In this document: positions 29,266-40,485 of the stretch, piece after piece | How positions within the stretch are numbered: position 1 is the first letter of the stretch | Layout of the letters: the number at the start of each line of letters is the position of its first letter | Origin: Paramesorhizobium salinisoli | Lineage (GTDB): Bacteria; Pseudomonadota; Alphaproteobacteria; Rhizobiales; Rhizobiaceae | Direction: 5' to 3' | Assembly: GCF_003335045.1 (NCBI RefSeq) | Contig: NZ_QOZG01000001.1 | Span: forward strand, 310,001 to 374,000 | Length of the DNA stretch: 64,000 nucleotides | The notes under the pieces: generated by a model | What the model was told of the DNA's origin: nothing | Databases searched by the model: none | Seen by the model: the letters and a program-made list of their open reading frames with translations, nothing else | Made by a program: the position numbers and the translations under genes

Positions 29266-29336
29266 TCAATTGTTGCTGAACAGCAAACAATTGAATCTCC
29301 TCATGAAATTATTTCGTGGAGCGTTTATCGTAAACG
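29266..29336. promoter_or_regulatory. Palindromes in the carA-yqeY promoter region
   Basis: Two inverted repeats lie in the divergent promoter region. TCAATTGTTGCTG and CAGCAAACAATTGA (29266-29294) pair with one bulge. CGTTTATCGTAAACG (29322-29336) pairs as CGTTTA/TAAACG. Their role is unknown; operator sites are an inference. Confidence 0.4.
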
Positions 29337-29497
29337 ATTGACCGAAGCGTCCGGTTTCTCTATTGTCCAAAGCCTAGCTGGACATTGTTATGGACACGCG
29401 GCGGCAGGCTTGATCGGCCCGTCGCGTTTTGTCATGTCATATGGAATGAAACTGGCTTGCTTTCAAGCCCTGTTCACGAACCGATCTGGAGTGCCTG

Positions 29498-30742
29498 ATG
29501 ACCGCCCCCGCCAAGAAGACCGCGCCCCAAACCGCAGCCTGGACGACGACCAGACCGACCGCCCTGCTCGTGCTCGCTGATGGTACGGTTATCGAGGGCA
29601 TGGGCGCCGGCGCGACCGGCGCGATCGAGGCCGAAGTCTGCTTCAACACCGCGTTGACGGGCTATCAGGAAATCCTGACCGATCCCTCCTATGCGGGACA
29701 GATCGTCACCTTCACCTTCCCCCATATCGGCAATGTCGGAACCAATGGCGAGGATATCGAGGATCTGACGCCGGCGAACCGGTCCGGCGCCGTCGGTGCG
29801 GTCTTCAAGGCGAACATTACCGAACCCTCCAATTATCGCGCCGCCGCCGATCTCGACCAATGGCTGAAGAGCCGCGGCATCATCGCCCTTTCCGGCATCG
29901 ATACCCGCGCGCTGACGGCGTTAATCCGTGAAAAGGGAACGCCCAACGCCGTCATCGCCCATGACCCCTCGGGCGAATTCGACATTCCGGCGCTCAAGAA
30001 ACGCGCAGCCGCCTGGCATGGCCTGGTCGATCTCGACCTTGCCAAGGACGTCACCTCCGGCCAGACCTCCGTCTGGAACGAGACGCCTTGGGTCTGGAAC
30101 GAGGGTTATGCCACCGAGGACGCGCCGCGCTACCACATCGTCGCCATCGATTACGGCGTGAAGCGCAACATCCTGCGGCTGATGACCGGGCTCGGCGCGA
30201 AAGTCACGGTCCTGCCCGCAACCGCGACGGCGGAAGACGTGCTGGCGCACAATCCGGACGGCATTTTCCTGTCGAACGGCCCCGGCGATCCGGCGGCGAC
30301 CGGTGAATACGCCGTACCCACCATCAAGAAGCTGATCGACACCGATATTCCGCTGTTCGGCATCTGCCTCGGCCACCAGATGCTGGCGCTGGCGCTCGGC
30401 GCCACGACGCAGAAGATGCATCAGGGGCATCATGGCGCCAACCATCCGGTCAAGGATCACACCACGGGCAAGGTGGAGATCGTCTCGATGAATCACGGCT
30501 TCGCGGTCGATTCCGACTCGCTGCCCGATGGCGTGGACGAAACCCATATCTCGCTGTTCGACGGATCGAATTGCGGCCTGCGCCTTGCCGGCAAGCCAGT
30601 CTTCTCGGTGCAGCACCATCCGGAAGCCTCGCCCGGCCCGCAGGATTCGCACTATCTCTTCAGCCGCTTCTTCAACCTCATTCGTGAGAAGAAGGGCGAA
30701 CCACTGCTACCGGAACGGCCGCAGGCAGCACACGCCGCCTAA
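29498..30742 (+). CDS. carA: Carbamoyl-phosphate synthase small (glutaminase) subunit
   Basis: A 414-residue CarA. The N-terminal CPSase small domain contains CFNTALTGYQEILTDPSYAG and FTFPHIGNVG. The C-terminal class I glutamine amidotransferase domain has the nucleophile Cys in FGICLGHQMLALALG (about residue 290) and the His/Glu pair in QHHPEASPGP. It releases ammonia from glutamine, which tunnels to CarB to make carbamoyl phosphate for arginine and pyrimidines. The start ATG lies in a plausible context; upstream palindromes may be regulatory. carB is separated by ypfJ, which is on the opposite strand. Confidence 0.97.
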   Translation: MTAPAKKTAPQTAAWTTTRPTALLVLADGTVIEGMGAGATGAIEAEVCFNTALTGYQEILTDPSYAGQIVTFTFPHIGNVGTNGEDIEDLTPANRSGAVGAVFKANITEPSNYRAAADLDQWLKSRGIIALSGIDTRALTALIREKGTPNAVIAHDPSGEFDIPALKKRAAAWHGLVDLDLAKDVTSGQTSVWNETPWVWNEGYATEDAPRYHIVAIDYGVKRNILRLMTGLGAKVTVLPATATAEDVLAHNPDGIFLSNGPGDPAATGEYAVPTIKKLIDTDIPLFGICLGHQMLALALGATTQKMHQGHHGANHPVKDHTTGKVEIVSMNHGFAVDSDSLPDGVDETHISLFDGSNCGLRLAGKPVFSVQHHPEASPGPQDSHYLFSRFFNLIREKKGEPLLPERPQAAHAA

Positions 30743-30762
30743 AGCAAAGGTTGAAACAAAAC

Positions 30763-30793
30763 AAAAAAGCCGGCGTTACTCGCCGGCTTTTTT
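30763..30793. terminator. Bidirectional terminator between carA and ypfJ
   Basis: AAAAAAGCCGGCG-TTACT-CGCCGGCTTTTTT, a perfect stem with A and T runs. It serves the convergent carA and ypfJ genes. Confidence 0.93.
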
Positions 30794-30811
30794 GCATTCC
30801 AGTGGGAAAAC

Positions 30812-31756
30812 TCAAATATCTGCGTTGAACGTATCGCAGGAATCGACCTTGCCGGAATTATACCCGCGGGTGAACCACTCGGCCCGCTGCGCCGACGTGC
30901 CGTGGTTGAAGGACTCTGGCACGACATAGCCCTGTGCGCGCTTTTGCAGCGTGTCGTCGCCGATCTGGTGGGCGGCGTTGATCGCCTCCTCGAGATCGCC
31001 CTGTTCGACGATGCCTTTCTGGTTGGTGTAATAGCCCCAAATGCCGGCGAAGCAGTCCGCCTGCAGCTCGACGCGCACTGATAATTTGTTCGAGTCGGCT
31101 TCGTTCATCGACTGCCGCATCTGATTGACACGTGGCAGGATGCCGAGCAGGTTCTGCACATGATGTCCGACCTCATGCGCCAGCACATAAGCCTGGGCGA
31201 AATCGCCGGATGCGCCGAAGCGGTTGGCGAGCTCATTGTAGAAACTCAGATCGATATAAACCTTGCGGTCGCCGGGGCAGTAGAATGGCCCGGAGGCGGA
31301 GCTGGCGAAGCCGCATGCCGATCGCACCTGATTGCTGAACAGCACCATGGTCGGCGGCGTATAGGTCGCGCCATTCGCCTTGAAGATGCCGCTCCACACA
31401 TCCTCGGTTTCTGCGAGGATGGTCTTGACGAATTGGGTCATCTCGTCATTGCGCTGCTGCGAAGGCGCGCCGGATACCTGGGTTTGGCTCTGCCCCTGGG
31501 TTTGGACAGGCGTAAGATTGCCGTTCAAAAGGAACTGCATCGGATCGAGCCCGCAGGCTTTCAGTCCGAAGAACAGCACGACCAGGATGACGATGCCGGA
31601 AATGCCGCCGCCGCGCACCAGTTGGAAGGCCGGTCCGACCATCCCTCCACCGCCGAGGCCGCCCAAGCCCCCCTGGCCAGGGCCGCCCTGGGCTCCGTCA
31701 TTCTCGCCCCGGAGGTCTTCCACATTGTCGCTTTGCCTGCCGCCTTGCCAGCGCAT
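30812..31756 (-). CDS. YpfJ/KPN_02809-family neutral zinc metallopeptidase
   Basis: A 314-residue membrane-anchored protein. The N-terminus is Gly-rich and followed by one transmembrane helix (GGGISGIVILVVLFFGLKA). The catalytic zinc motif HEVGHH (YVLAHEVGHHVQNLLG, about residue 190) is intact, with the downstream ELQADCFAGIWG supplying the third ligand Glu. The substrate is unknown. The ATG at 31756 is supported by AAGGAG ten bases upstream. The active domain probably faces the periplasm. Confidence 0.88.
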   Translation of the reverse strand: MRWQGGRQSDNVEDLRGENDGAQGGPGQGGLGGLGGGGMVGPAFQLVRGGGISGIVILVVLFFGLKACGLDPMQFLLNGNLTPVQTQGQSQTQVSGAPSQQRNDEMTQFVKTILAETEDVWSGIFKANGATYTPPTMVLFSNQVRSACGFASSASGPFYCPGDRKVYIDLSFYNELANRFGASGDFAQAYVLAHEVGHHVQNLLGILPRVNQMRQSMNEADSNKLSVRVELQADCFAGIWGYYTNQKGIVEQGDLEEAINAAHQIGDDTLQKRAQGYVVPESFNHGTSAQRAEWFTRGYNSGKVDSCDTFNADI

Positions 31757-32111
31757 GATCCCGACACTCCTTGATGCTGCCTGTGGAATTAATGGCGCAA
31801 AACACAAATGTTCACAACCAGCCTTTGCACATCCTAACAGGCAAACCGTTTTCGGCGTGATTTTAAGGCAAACGCGGTATTCGCTTTCTTAAGAACAGGC
31901 GGAATCCGCCTTGTTCGCGCGGCTTCTGCGACGACATTTCCGAAGAAAGCCCGAAAATAACCATGAATAATCGTGTTTTTGGGGGTTACGCCGCAGCGAT
32001 CCTTTGCCTATAAGGCCCGCTTAGCCTCATAGACGAATTTTGCTGTCAACCCGCCGGGAAACCCTCGCGGGCTTTCAGGGCAGCGCGTGGCCTAAGCGAC
32101 AGGATAGCATC
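31757..32111. other. ypfJ-carB intergenic region and carB leader
   Basis: A 355-bp gap. A hairpin GAACAGGCGGA/TCCGCCTTGTTC with one bulge lies at about 31893-31916, and CCCGCCGGGAAACCCTCGCGGG-type pairing lies in the last 70 bases before carB. No ORF, T-run attenuator or known riboswitch was recognised. Confidence 0.5.
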
Positions 32112-35100
32112 ATGCCGAAACGTACAGACATTAAATCGATCCTGATCATCGGTGCGGGGCCGATCGTCATCGGCCAGGCATGTGAGTTCGATTATTCCGG
32201 CACCCAGGCCTGCAAGGCGCTGAAGGAGGAAGGCTACCGCATCATCCTCGTCAATTCCAATCCGGCAACGATCATGACCGATCCGGAACTGGCTGACGCC
32301 ACCTATATCGAGCCGATCACGCCGGAAGTCGTCGCCAAGATCATTGCCAAGGAACGGCCAGACGCGCTCCTGCCCACCATGGGCGGCCAGACCGCGCTCA
32401 ATACTGCCCTGTCGCTCCGGCGCATGGGCGTGCTCGACCGCTACAATGTCGAGATGATCGGCGCCAACGCAGAGGCGATCGACAAGGCCGAAGACCGCGC
32501 GCTGTTCCGCGAGGCGATGCGCAAAATCGGGCTGGAAACGCCAAAATCGATGCTCGCCAATGCGACCGATGCCAAGGATAAAGATCGCAAGGCGCACGAG
32601 GAACAGCGTAAAGCGCTGAAGGCCAAATATACCGGAGCCGAACTCGACACCGCCTTGGACAAGCTGGAAACCGAATGGCAGCTCGGCGAAGTCGACCGCA
32701 AGCAGCGCTATATGGCGCATGCCATGGGCATGGCGGGCCAGGCGCTGGAGCATGTCGGCCTCCCCGCGATCATCCGCCCCTCCTTCACGCTCGGCGGCAC
32801 CGGCGGCGGCATCGCCTATAACCGTTCTGAATTTTACGAGATCATCGAGCGCGGCCTCGACGCCTCGCCGACCACCGAAGTGCTGATCGAGGAATCCGTG
32901 CTCGGCTGGAAGGAGTATGAGATGGAGGTCGTCCGCGACAAGGCGGACAATTGCATCATTATCTGCTCCATCGAGAATCTCGACCCGATGGGTGTCCATA
33001 CCGGCGACTCGATCACCGTCGCCCCGGCGCTGACGCTCACGGACAAAGAATACCAGATCATGCGCAACGCCTCCATCGCGGTGCTGCGCGAGATCGGCGT
33101 GGAGACCGGCGGCTCGAACGTACAGTTCGCAGTCAATCCGGCAGACGGCCGTCTGATCGTCATCGAGATGAACCCGCGCGTGTCGCGCTCTTCCGCGCTC
33201 GCCTCCAAGGCGACCGGCTTCCCCATCGCCAAGGTCGCGGCCAAGCTTGCCGTCGGCTATACGCTGGACGAACTGGAAAACGACATCACCGGCGGCGCAA
33301 CGCCTGCCTCCTTCGAGCCGTCGATTGATTATGTCGTCACCAAGATCCCGCGTTTCGCCTTTGAAAAATTCCCAGGCGCCTCGCCCATCCTGACCACCGC
33401 CATGAAATCCGTCGGCGAGGTCATGGCCATCGGCCGTACCTTCCAGGAATCGCTGCAGAAGGCTTTGCGCGGTCTTGAAACAGGCCTCACCGGCCTTGAC
33501 GAGATCGCCATCCCCGGCATTGAGGAAGGCGACGACAAGAACGCCATCCGCGCGGCAATAGGCACGCCGACGCCCGACCGGCTGCGCATGGTCGCGCAGG
33601 CGATCCGCATGGGCATGTCGCTCGAGCAGGTGCATGAGAGCTGCAAGATCGATCCGTGGTTCCTCGAACAGATCGAGGGCATCATCGACATGGAGGCCCG
33701 CATCCGCGAGCACGGCCTGCCGCACGACCAGGAAAATCTGCGCATGCTTAAAGGCATGGGCTTCTCCGATGCCCGCCTTGCCAGCCTGACAGGCCAGGAT
33801 GCCGAGGATGTAGCCAAGCTGCGCGCCAAGCTCGACGTGCATCCCGTATTCAAGCGCATCGACACCTGCGCCGCCGAATTCGCCTCCCCCACCGCCTATA
33901 TGTATTCGACCTACGAGACGCCCTTTGCCGGTGAGACGCGCTCCGAGGCGCAGGTCTCTTCAGCCAGGAAGGTCGTCATTCTCGGCGGCGGCCCGAACCG
34001 TATCGGCCAGGGCATCGAGTTTGATTATTGCTGCTGCCATGCCGCCTTCGCGCTCGGCGACGCCGGCTACGAATCGATCATGATCAACTGCAATCCGGAG
34101 ACGGTGTCGACCGACTATGACACCTCCGACCGCCTTTATTTCGAGCCGCTGACGGCGGAGGACGTGCTGGAGATCCTACGCGCCGAACAGGCGGCAGGCA
34201 CGCTCGTCGGCGTCATCGTCCAGTTCGGCGGACAGACCCCGCTGAAGCTCGCCGACGCGCTGGAAAAGGCCGGTATCCCGATCCTCGGCACCTCGCCCGA
34301 CGCGATCGACCTTGCCGAGGACCGCGACCGCTTCCAGAAGCTCCTGATGAAGCTCGGCCTCAACCAGCCGAAGAACGGCATCGCCTATTCCGTCGAGCAG
34401 GCCCGGCTGATCGCCGGCGATCTGGGCTTTCCACTGGTCGTCCGCCCCTCCTATGTGCTGGGCGGTCGCGCCATGCAGATCATCCATGACGAGCGGGGCC
34501 TGCAAAGCTATCTGCTCGACACCGTGCCCGAACTGGTGCCGGAGGATATCAAGGCGAAATATCCCAACGACAAGACCGGCCAGATCAATACGCTTCTGGG
34601 CAAGAACCCGCTTCTGTTCGATACCTATCTGAGCGAAGCCATCGAGGTCGATGTCGATTGCCTGTGCGACGGCAAGGACACCTATGTCTGCGGCATCATG
34701 GAGCATATCGAGGAAGCCGGCATCCATTCGGGTGACAGCGCCTGCTCGCTGCCGGTTCACACGCTGTCTAAGGAAATGGTGACCGAACTCGAGCGCCAGA
34801 CGGCGGCGCTCGCCAAGGCGCTCAATGTCGGCGGCCTGATGAACGTCCAATACGCCATCAAGGAGGGCACGATCTACGTGCTCGAAGTCAATCCGCGCGC
34901 ATCGCGCACCGTGCCTTTCGTCGCCAAGACCGTCGGCACGCCGATTGCCAAGGTCGCCGCCCGCATCATGGCCGGCGAAACGCTTGATGAGGCGCTGGGC
35001 GCTTATGGCGGCAAGCCGGATCTGGCGACCCGCCCGCATATCGCCGTCAAGGAAGCCGTGTTCCCCTTCGCCCGTTTCCCAGGCGTCGATATCCTGCTTG

Positions 35101-35597
35101 GACCGGAAATGCGCTCGACCGGCGAGGTCATGGGCCTTGATTACGACTACGCGCTGGCCTTCGCCAAGGCGCAGCTCGGCGCAGGTGTCGATCTCCCGCG
35201 CGACGGCACGCTGTTCGTATCGGTGCGCGACGAGGACAAGGCCGGCATCCTGCCCGCCGTGAAGCGCCTTGCCGGCATCGGCTTCAAGGTTCTCGCCACC
35301 GGCGGCACTCAGCGCTTCCTGGCCGAAAACGGCGTCGAGGCGGCGAAGATCAACAAGGTCCTGGAAGGCCGCCCCCACATCGAGGACGCCATCCGCAACC
35401 GCCAGGTCCACATCGTCTTCAACACCACCGACAGCGCCAAGGCGGTCTCCGACTCAAAGTCGATCCGCCGCGCCACGCTGATGCAGAAGGTGCCGTACTA
35501 TACGACCCTCGCCGGCGCGGAAGCCGTAGCCGAAGCCATCGCCGCGCTGAAGGCCGGATCGCTGGAGGTCAGGCCGTTGCAGGATTATTTCAACTGA
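32112..35597 (+). CDS. carB: Carbamoyl-phosphate synthase large subunit
   Basis: A 1161-residue CarB with two homologous ATP-grasp halves. The first begins [23 protein letters not shown], with the ATP site in [12 protein letters not shown]. The second starts near [21 protein letters not shown], with [11 protein letters not shown]. The C-terminal MGS-like allosteric domain ([23 protein letters not shown]) senses effectors. It makes carbamoyl phosphate from bicarbonate, ammonia (from CarA) and two ATP. The start MPKRTDIKS at 32112 is the conserved N-terminus. It is about 90 residues longer than E. coli CarB, including a charged insert after GLETPKSML (about 155-195), which is common in alphaproteobacteria. 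Confidence 0.97.
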   Translation: MPKRTDIKSILIIGAGPIVIGQACEFDYSGTQACKALKEEGYRIILVNSNPATIMTDPELADATYIEPITPEVVAKIIAKERPDALLPTMGGQTALNTALSLRRMGVLDRYNVEMIGANAEAIDKAEDRALFREAMRKIGLETPKSMLANATDAKDKDRKAHEEQRKALKAKYTGAELDTALDKLETEWQLGEVDRKQRYMAHAMGMAGQALEHVGLPAIIRPSFTLGGTGGGIAYNRSEFYEIIERGLDASPTTEVLIEESVLGWKEYEMEVVRDKADNCIIICSIENLDPMGVHTGDSITVAPALTLTDKEYQIMRNASIAVLREIGVETGGSNVQFAVNPADGRLIVIEMNPRVSRSSALASKATGFPIAKVAAKLAVGYTLDELENDITGGATPASFEPSIDYVVTKIPRFAFEKFPGASPILTTAMKSVGEVMAIGRTFQESLQKALRGLETGLTGLDEIAIPGIEEGDDKNAIRAAIGTPTPDRLRMVAQAIRMGMSLEQVHESCKIDPWFLEQIEGIIDMEARIREHGLPHDQENLRMLKGMGFSDARLASLTGQDAEDVAKLRAKLDVHPVFKRIDTCAAEFASPTAYMYSTYETPFAGETRSEAQVSSARKVVILGGGPNRIGQGIEFDYCCCHAAFALGDAGYESIMINCNPETVSTDYDTSDRLYFEPLTAEDVLEILRAEQAAGTLVGVIVQFGGQTPLKLADALEKAGIPILGTSPDAIDLAEDRDRFQKLLMKLGLNQPKNGIAYSVEQARLIAGDLGFPLVVRPSYVLGGRAMQIIHDERGLQSYLLDTVPELVPEDIKAKYPNDKTGQINTLLGKNPLLFDTYLSEAIEVDVDCLCDGKDTYVCGIMEHIEEAGIHSGDSACSLPVHTLSKEMVTELERQTAALAKALNVGGLMNVQYAIKEGTIYVLEVNPRASRTVPFVAKTVGTPIAKVAARIMAGETLDEALGAYGGKPDLATRPHIAVKEAVFPFARFPGVDILLGPEMRSTGEVMGLDYDYALAFAKAQLGAGVDLPRDGTLFVSVRDEDKAGILPAVKRLAGIGFKVLATGGTQRFLAENGVEAAKINKVLEGRPHIEDAIRNRQVHIVFNTTDSAKAVSDSKSIRRATLMQKVPYYTTLAGAEAVAEAIAALKAGSLEVRPLQDYFN

Positions 35598-35631
35598 ATA
35601 TCGGAGGTAGGGCGGGAGCTTTGCCCCGCCC

Positions 35632-37503
35632 TCACCCATATTTATGCACCGGCAGTTCCAGCGGCTCCCCGGCCTCGTTCTTCTCCAGATGCAATATTCG
35701 TGAAAACACGTTGCCATGCGTCTTTCGCCGACCGATATGGATGATGGCCGCGTCCTGCAGATGATTGCGTAGAATGTCGAGGACGCGTTCGAGCGCGTCC
35801 TCCTCCATGCCGTCGAGCGCTTCGTCCACCACTACCCAGCGCGGATTGATAAGGCTGAGCCGCGCGAAGGCGAGGCATTGCTGTTCGTCCTCGGCCAGTA
35901 CACGGTCCCAGCGCGCAACGCGGTCGAGACTTCCGGCCAGTCGCTCCAGCCCGCCCCGCTGCAACGCCGCCTGCAGGTCGTGCTCTGAAAAGCGGCCGCT
36001 GTCGAGCGGATAGGCGAGCGCGCCGCGTAGCGACGAGGGCGGGAAATACGGCGTGCGCGGCATGTAGACGACATCGCTGCCTTTGGGCAGGCCGATCCTG
36101 CCTGCTCCCCACGGCCACAGCCCGGCAAGAGCACGGAACAGGAGCGTCTTGTCGGTGCCGGGCTGGCCGACGATCAGCACGCGCTCCTTCTCGTTGATTT
36201 CTATATGTGTCTCGCGCAGTTTCATGCCGCCCTCGGTCGAGACGATTTCGAGATTGTTGATGGTCATGCGGCTGTCTTCATTCTCCTCAATGGCGATCCG
36301 TCGGTCGAGCGTACCCATCTCGTCCATCTTGAGCACTGCCTGGCGGAACGAAGCGACGCGCAGCAGCGTCGCGCGCCAATCCGCGATAGCGCCGAAATTA
36401 TCGACGAACCAGCGCAGCGACGTATGTACCTGCGTGAAAGCGCCAACAGCCATCATCAGCCCGCCGAAGGTCAGTCCCCCGGCGAAATAAACAGGAGCGG
36501 CGACAAGGATCGGCGCGACGATGGTGAACCAGCCATAGCCGGCGGTCACCCATGTCAGATTGGTCAGCGCCAGGACGATACGCCTGATGGCGATCAGAAC
36601 CGCACCCAAATCGAGATCGAGCCGCCGTTTTTCATCGGCCTCGCCACGCGCCAGCGCGATCGCATCGATATGCTCATTGACGCGCATCAGCGAAAACCGA
36701 AGCTCCGCCTCCCGCGCGTAGCGGTCGGCATTGATCGTCACCAGCCTGCGTCCGACCATCCATGTCAGCCAGGAAGCCGAAGCCGCATAGAGCATCGCTG
36801 CCCAGACCATATAGCCGGGAATGGAGAAATTGTAGCCGCCGACATGGAAGATGAAGCCGCTCGACAGCGCCCACAGGACGCCGACGAAACTGATGAGCAG
36901 GATCGACGCCTGCAGCAGCCCGATGCCGAGATCGGCCGTCATCTCAGCCAGATGGCGCGCATCCTCATGCAGCCGCTGATCCGGATTGACGCCGATTTCG
37001 CCGGCGCCGGACAGGCGGAAAGCACGACCCGGCACCATCCATTGACCAATCAGATCGCCTGCCAGCCCCTCGCGCAGCTTGAGCTTGAACATCTGGTTGA
37101 GCCAGGTCTGCGTCACGTTGAGCACCAGAAGCGTTCCCGCGATGCCAAGGAAAATCAGCAGTTGATGCAGGAACGCGGGCATGTCCCGCCGCGCCAGCGC
37201 ATCGTAGAACGGCACATTCCAGCGGTTGAGGTAGAGCTGGCCATAGGCGATGGCCGCAACGAGGAGGAAAATCGAACTGCCGGTAAAGATGAGGGCGCTG
37301 CGCACTGGCGACGCCCAGAAGGCGCCGAGCATCATCGAACCCTGCGACACGATATCCAAACCGCCACCCATGCCGCCCTTGTCGGGGCCGGCGCGTGAGC
37401 GGAACAGGCGCTCGCGCCAGGATGGTGCCTCTTTTCCCGCTTTCGGTGTCTCAGCCTCGCCGGAAACCGGTCCAGACGCTCTGCGCGGGGTCTTCAATGC
37501 CAT
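35632..37503 (-). CDS. SbmA/BacA-like ABC transporter (permease-ATPase fusion) with degenerate ATPase motifs
   Basis: A 623-residue protein. The N-terminal SbmA/BacA-like membrane domain has about six helices (about 60-400), with LLVLNVTQTWLNQMFKLKLRE and NPDQRLHEDARHLAE conserved. A C-terminal nucleotide-binding domain follows. Related BclA, YddA and Rv1819c proteins transport peptides or B12. The ATPase motifs are altered: Walker A is GQPGTDKT (G to D at residue 451), the signature is LAEDEQQ (G to D at 539), and the H-loop reads IGRRK (H to R near 592). Walker B (VVVDEA) is kept. ATP hydrolysis may be lost. It is convergent with carB. Confidence 0.85.
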   Translation of the reverse strand: MALKTPRRASGPVSGEAETPKAGKEAPSWRERLFRSRAGPDKGGMGGGLDIVSQGSMMLGAFWASPVRSALIFTGSSIFLLVAAIAYGQLYLNRWNVPFYDALARRDMPAFLHQLLIFLGIAGTLLVLNVTQTWLNQMFKLKLREGLAGDLIGQWMVPGRAFRLSGAGEIGVNPDQRLHEDARHLAEMTADLGIGLLQASILLISFVGVLWALSSGFIFHVGGYNFSIPGYMVWAAMLYAASASWLTWMVGRRLVTINADRYAREAELRFSLMRVNEHIDAIALARGEADEKRRLDLDLGAVLIAIRRIVLALTNLTWVTAGYGWFTIVAPILVAAPVYFAGGLTFGGLMMAVGAFTQVHTSLRWFVDNFGAIADWRATLLRVASFRQAVLKMDEMGTLDRRIAIEENEDSRMTINNLEIVSTEGGMKLRETHIEINEKERVLIVGQPGTDKTLLFRALAGLWPWGAGRIGLPKGSDVVYMPRTPYFPPSSLRGALAYPLDSGRFSEHDLQAALQRGGLERLAGSLDRVARWDRVLAEDEQQCLAFARLSLINPRWVVVDEALDGMEEDALERVLDILRNHLQDAAIIHIGRRKTHGNVFSRILHLEKNEAGEPLELPVHKYG

Positions 37504-37898
37504 GAGCCCTCCATATGTCTGTTCCCGCCATCTTCCAATCGGGAAGAATCAATATGAGCTCCTCTCTCTTGAAGATGCGCAGGAAGCGCCAATCATGGAA
37601 AGATGTGGCAGAAACATATTGATGGCAACATGGGGGTTTTAAGGCGCGCGCTGCATTGATCGCCAGGGCGGACGGCAGCCCGGCAGGATGCAAGGCCACA
37701 ACCGATAATCCCTCTACAGAACGGCTTGTAATCAAGGCAATTGTGTCATAGAATTTTGCCATCGATATTTCGGTCGAGTGACTTTGCGACCCGTGCGACT
37801 AGTTCGCGCTTCCTGACGATCTCCTCTCTATAATCGATCCACGGGCGCGTATGCGAATGATGCGGGCCTTTATTTTTACGACGTTAAAGGAGTTTCCC
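37504..37898. other. Intergenic region with cold-shock gene promoter
   Basis: A 395-bp gap. A perfect -10 TATAAT at 37829-37834 would give a start near 37841 and a 58-nt leader before cspA; a -35 is not clear. No other gene is supported. Confidence 0.55.
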
Positions 37899-38108
37899 AT
37901 GGCTACGGGAACAGTGAAGTGGTTCAACGGCACAAAAGGCTTCGGCTTCATTCAGCCTGATCAGGGCGGCGCGGACGTTTTCGTCCACATCTCAGCCGTC
38001 GAGCGTGCAGGTCTGCGCGGCCTCGATGAAGGCCAGAAGATCAACTACGAAATCGTGCTGGACCGCCGTTCCGGCAAGTCCTCCGCAGACAACCTCTCGG
38101 TTGCCTGA
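37899..38108 (+). CDS. Cold-shock domain protein (CspA family)
   Basis: A 69-residue single cold-shock domain. The RNP1 motif KGFGFIQP and RNP2 motif DVFVHISAV are intact, and the aromatic residues for single-stranded nucleic acid binding are present. It binds RNA/ssDNA and may act as an RNA chaperone in cold or stationary phase. The ATG at 37899 follows AAAGGAG. It is terminated by a strong hairpin 30 bases later. A second, different cold-shock gene is at 62248. Confidence 0.95.
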   Translation: MATGTVKWFNGTKGFGFIQPDQGGADVFVHISAVERAGLRGLDEGQKINYEIVLDRRSGKSSADNLSVA

Positions 38109-38138
38109 TCACCGCTTCACAGCGATAGAACCAGAATG

Positions 38139-38166
38139 AAAAAGGCGGGGGAAACCCCGCCTTTTT
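38139..38166 (+). terminator. Terminator after the cold-shock gene
   Basis: AAAAAGGCGGGG-GAAA-CCCCGCCTTTTT, a perfect GC-rich stem with a GAAA tetraloop. It can also serve the convergent GST gene. Confidence 0.93.
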
Positions 38167-38185
38167 CTATGCTGATGACCGAACG

Positions 38186-38800
38186 TTATTCCGGCAGCCA
38201 GCCGAGCGGCACATGCCCGGGATCGGCGGCGACGCGGCCGAGCCAGGCCGACACGGCGGGATAGCGCGTCAGGTCGAAGCCGCCGCGTTCCGCATCATGC
38301 GTATAGGCGTAGAGCGCAATATCGGCGACACTGATCGCCTCGCCCGCAAGAAAGGGCGTCTTTTGCAACTGCGCTTCCATGACGCCGAGCGCCTTGTCTC
38401 CGCCTTCAAGCGTGGCGGCAAGCCTTTCCGGCGTCGCGAGTTTCGCCCGCTCCGGATAGGTCATCAGCGCACGGCGCACCGCTATGGAGGGCTCATGGCT
38501 ATATTGCTCGAAGAACAGCCATTGATAGACCAGCGCCCGTTCATAGGTGTCGGACGGCAGATACCGAGTGCCTTCGGCCAGATGCAGCAGGATGGCGTTG
38601 GATTCAGCAAGGAAGCGCCCATCGTCGAGTTCGAGCAGCGGAAGCTTGCCGTTCGGGTTTTTGGCGAGATATTCCGGCGTCCGCGTCGAACCATCGCGCG
38701 AGGACATGGTGACATGGCGAAACGGCATCCCCAGTTTCGCCAGCAAAAGCCGCGGCTTGTAGGAATTTCCTGAATCAGGATGCGAATATAGGACGGGCAT
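38186..38800 (-). CDS. Glutathione S-transferase family protein
   Basis: A 204-residue two-domain GST. The N-terminal thioredoxin-like domain contains HPDSGNSYKPRLLLAKLG with the candidate catalytic Ser/Tyr, then NPNGKLPLLELDDGRFLAESNAILLHLAE, holding the glutathione-binding cis-Pro and Glu-Ser. The C-terminal domain is helical, with FLAGEAISVADIALYAYTH including the N-capping Ser-x-x-Asp motif. It probably conjugates or reduces electrophiles with glutathione; the substrate is unknown. It is convergent with the cold-shock gene. Confidence 0.9.
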   Translation of the reverse strand: MPVLYSHPDSGNSYKPRLLLAKLGMPFRHVTMSSRDGSTRTPEYLAKNPNGKLPLLELDDGRFLAESNAILLHLAEGTRYLPSDTYERALVYQWLFFEQYSHEPSIAVRRALMTYPERAKLATPERLAATLEGGDKALGVMEAQLQKTPFLAGEAISVADIALYAYTHDAERGGFDLTRYPAVSAWLGRVAADPGHVPLGWLPE

Positions 38801-38981
38801 GGATCAAATCTCCGGTTACGGGCGATTCATGCCGCACCAGCCGCTTGCCGTCCAATCAGTTCCGCTGAACTGTTCGCCAAGAAATACTGATGTTTCCGCC
38901 GTTTACTGCAACACCCCGCGCAAAATCGCCGGCTGGTGAAAGCCGCGATCAAAGCTTTTCTTGCGATTCCCCCCGCATTAG

Positions 38982-40262
<1,281 letters not shown>

Positions 40263-40287
40263 GGCAACGGATAGTCGATCGAAACAG

Positions 40288-40309
40288 AGGGGCCGCAAGG
40301 CCCCTTTTT
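40288..40309 (+). terminator. Terminator of aatA
   Basis: GGGGCC-GCAA-GGCCCC followed by TTTTT, 27 bases after the stop codon. Confidence 0.93.
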
Positions 40310-40342
40310 CGTTTCCGGTGATGGATGGCTTGAAAAAAGCGC

Positions 40343-40480
40343 AAAAAAAAGCCGGACAAACTGTCCGGCTTATAGTTTTGAAGGTGCCGTTTCCGGCTAA
40401 ACCTCCAGAGGGGAACACTCAAGGATGCGCAATGGGAGGAGGAGACGCATCGTTGAGATGACGTGGATATGAGCCCTTCA
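40343..40480 (-). ncRNA. AbcR-type (alpha-r15) Hfq-dependent small RNA
   Basis: A minus-strand transcript in the aatA-vtlR gap. Stem-loop 1 is GATGCG/CGCATC (40424-40451), exposing a loop with CTCCTCCTCCCATT, an anti-Shine-Dalgarno motif. A second unpaired TTCCCCTC follows. The 3' end is a strong terminator, AAGCCGGACAGTTTGTCCGG then CTTTTTTTTG (40343-40371). This is the known AbcR/alpha-r15 layout, and in Sinorhizobium the AbcR genes lie next to lsrB, the vtlR orthologue. AbcR RNAs repress many ABC-transporter mRNAs. The 5' end is inferred from a TATTAT -10 at 40486-40491. Confidence 0.85.
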
Positions 40481-40485
40481 CCCCG

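Noticed and set aside
35632-37503. Frameshift or truncation in the BacA-like ABC gene
   Set aside because: The frame is continuous and of full family length; only single residues differ, so it is not called a pseudogene.
37451-37762. 103-residue minus-strand open frame upstream of the cold-shock gene
   Set aside because: It overlaps the start of the BacA-like gene on the same strand and has no family-like sequence.
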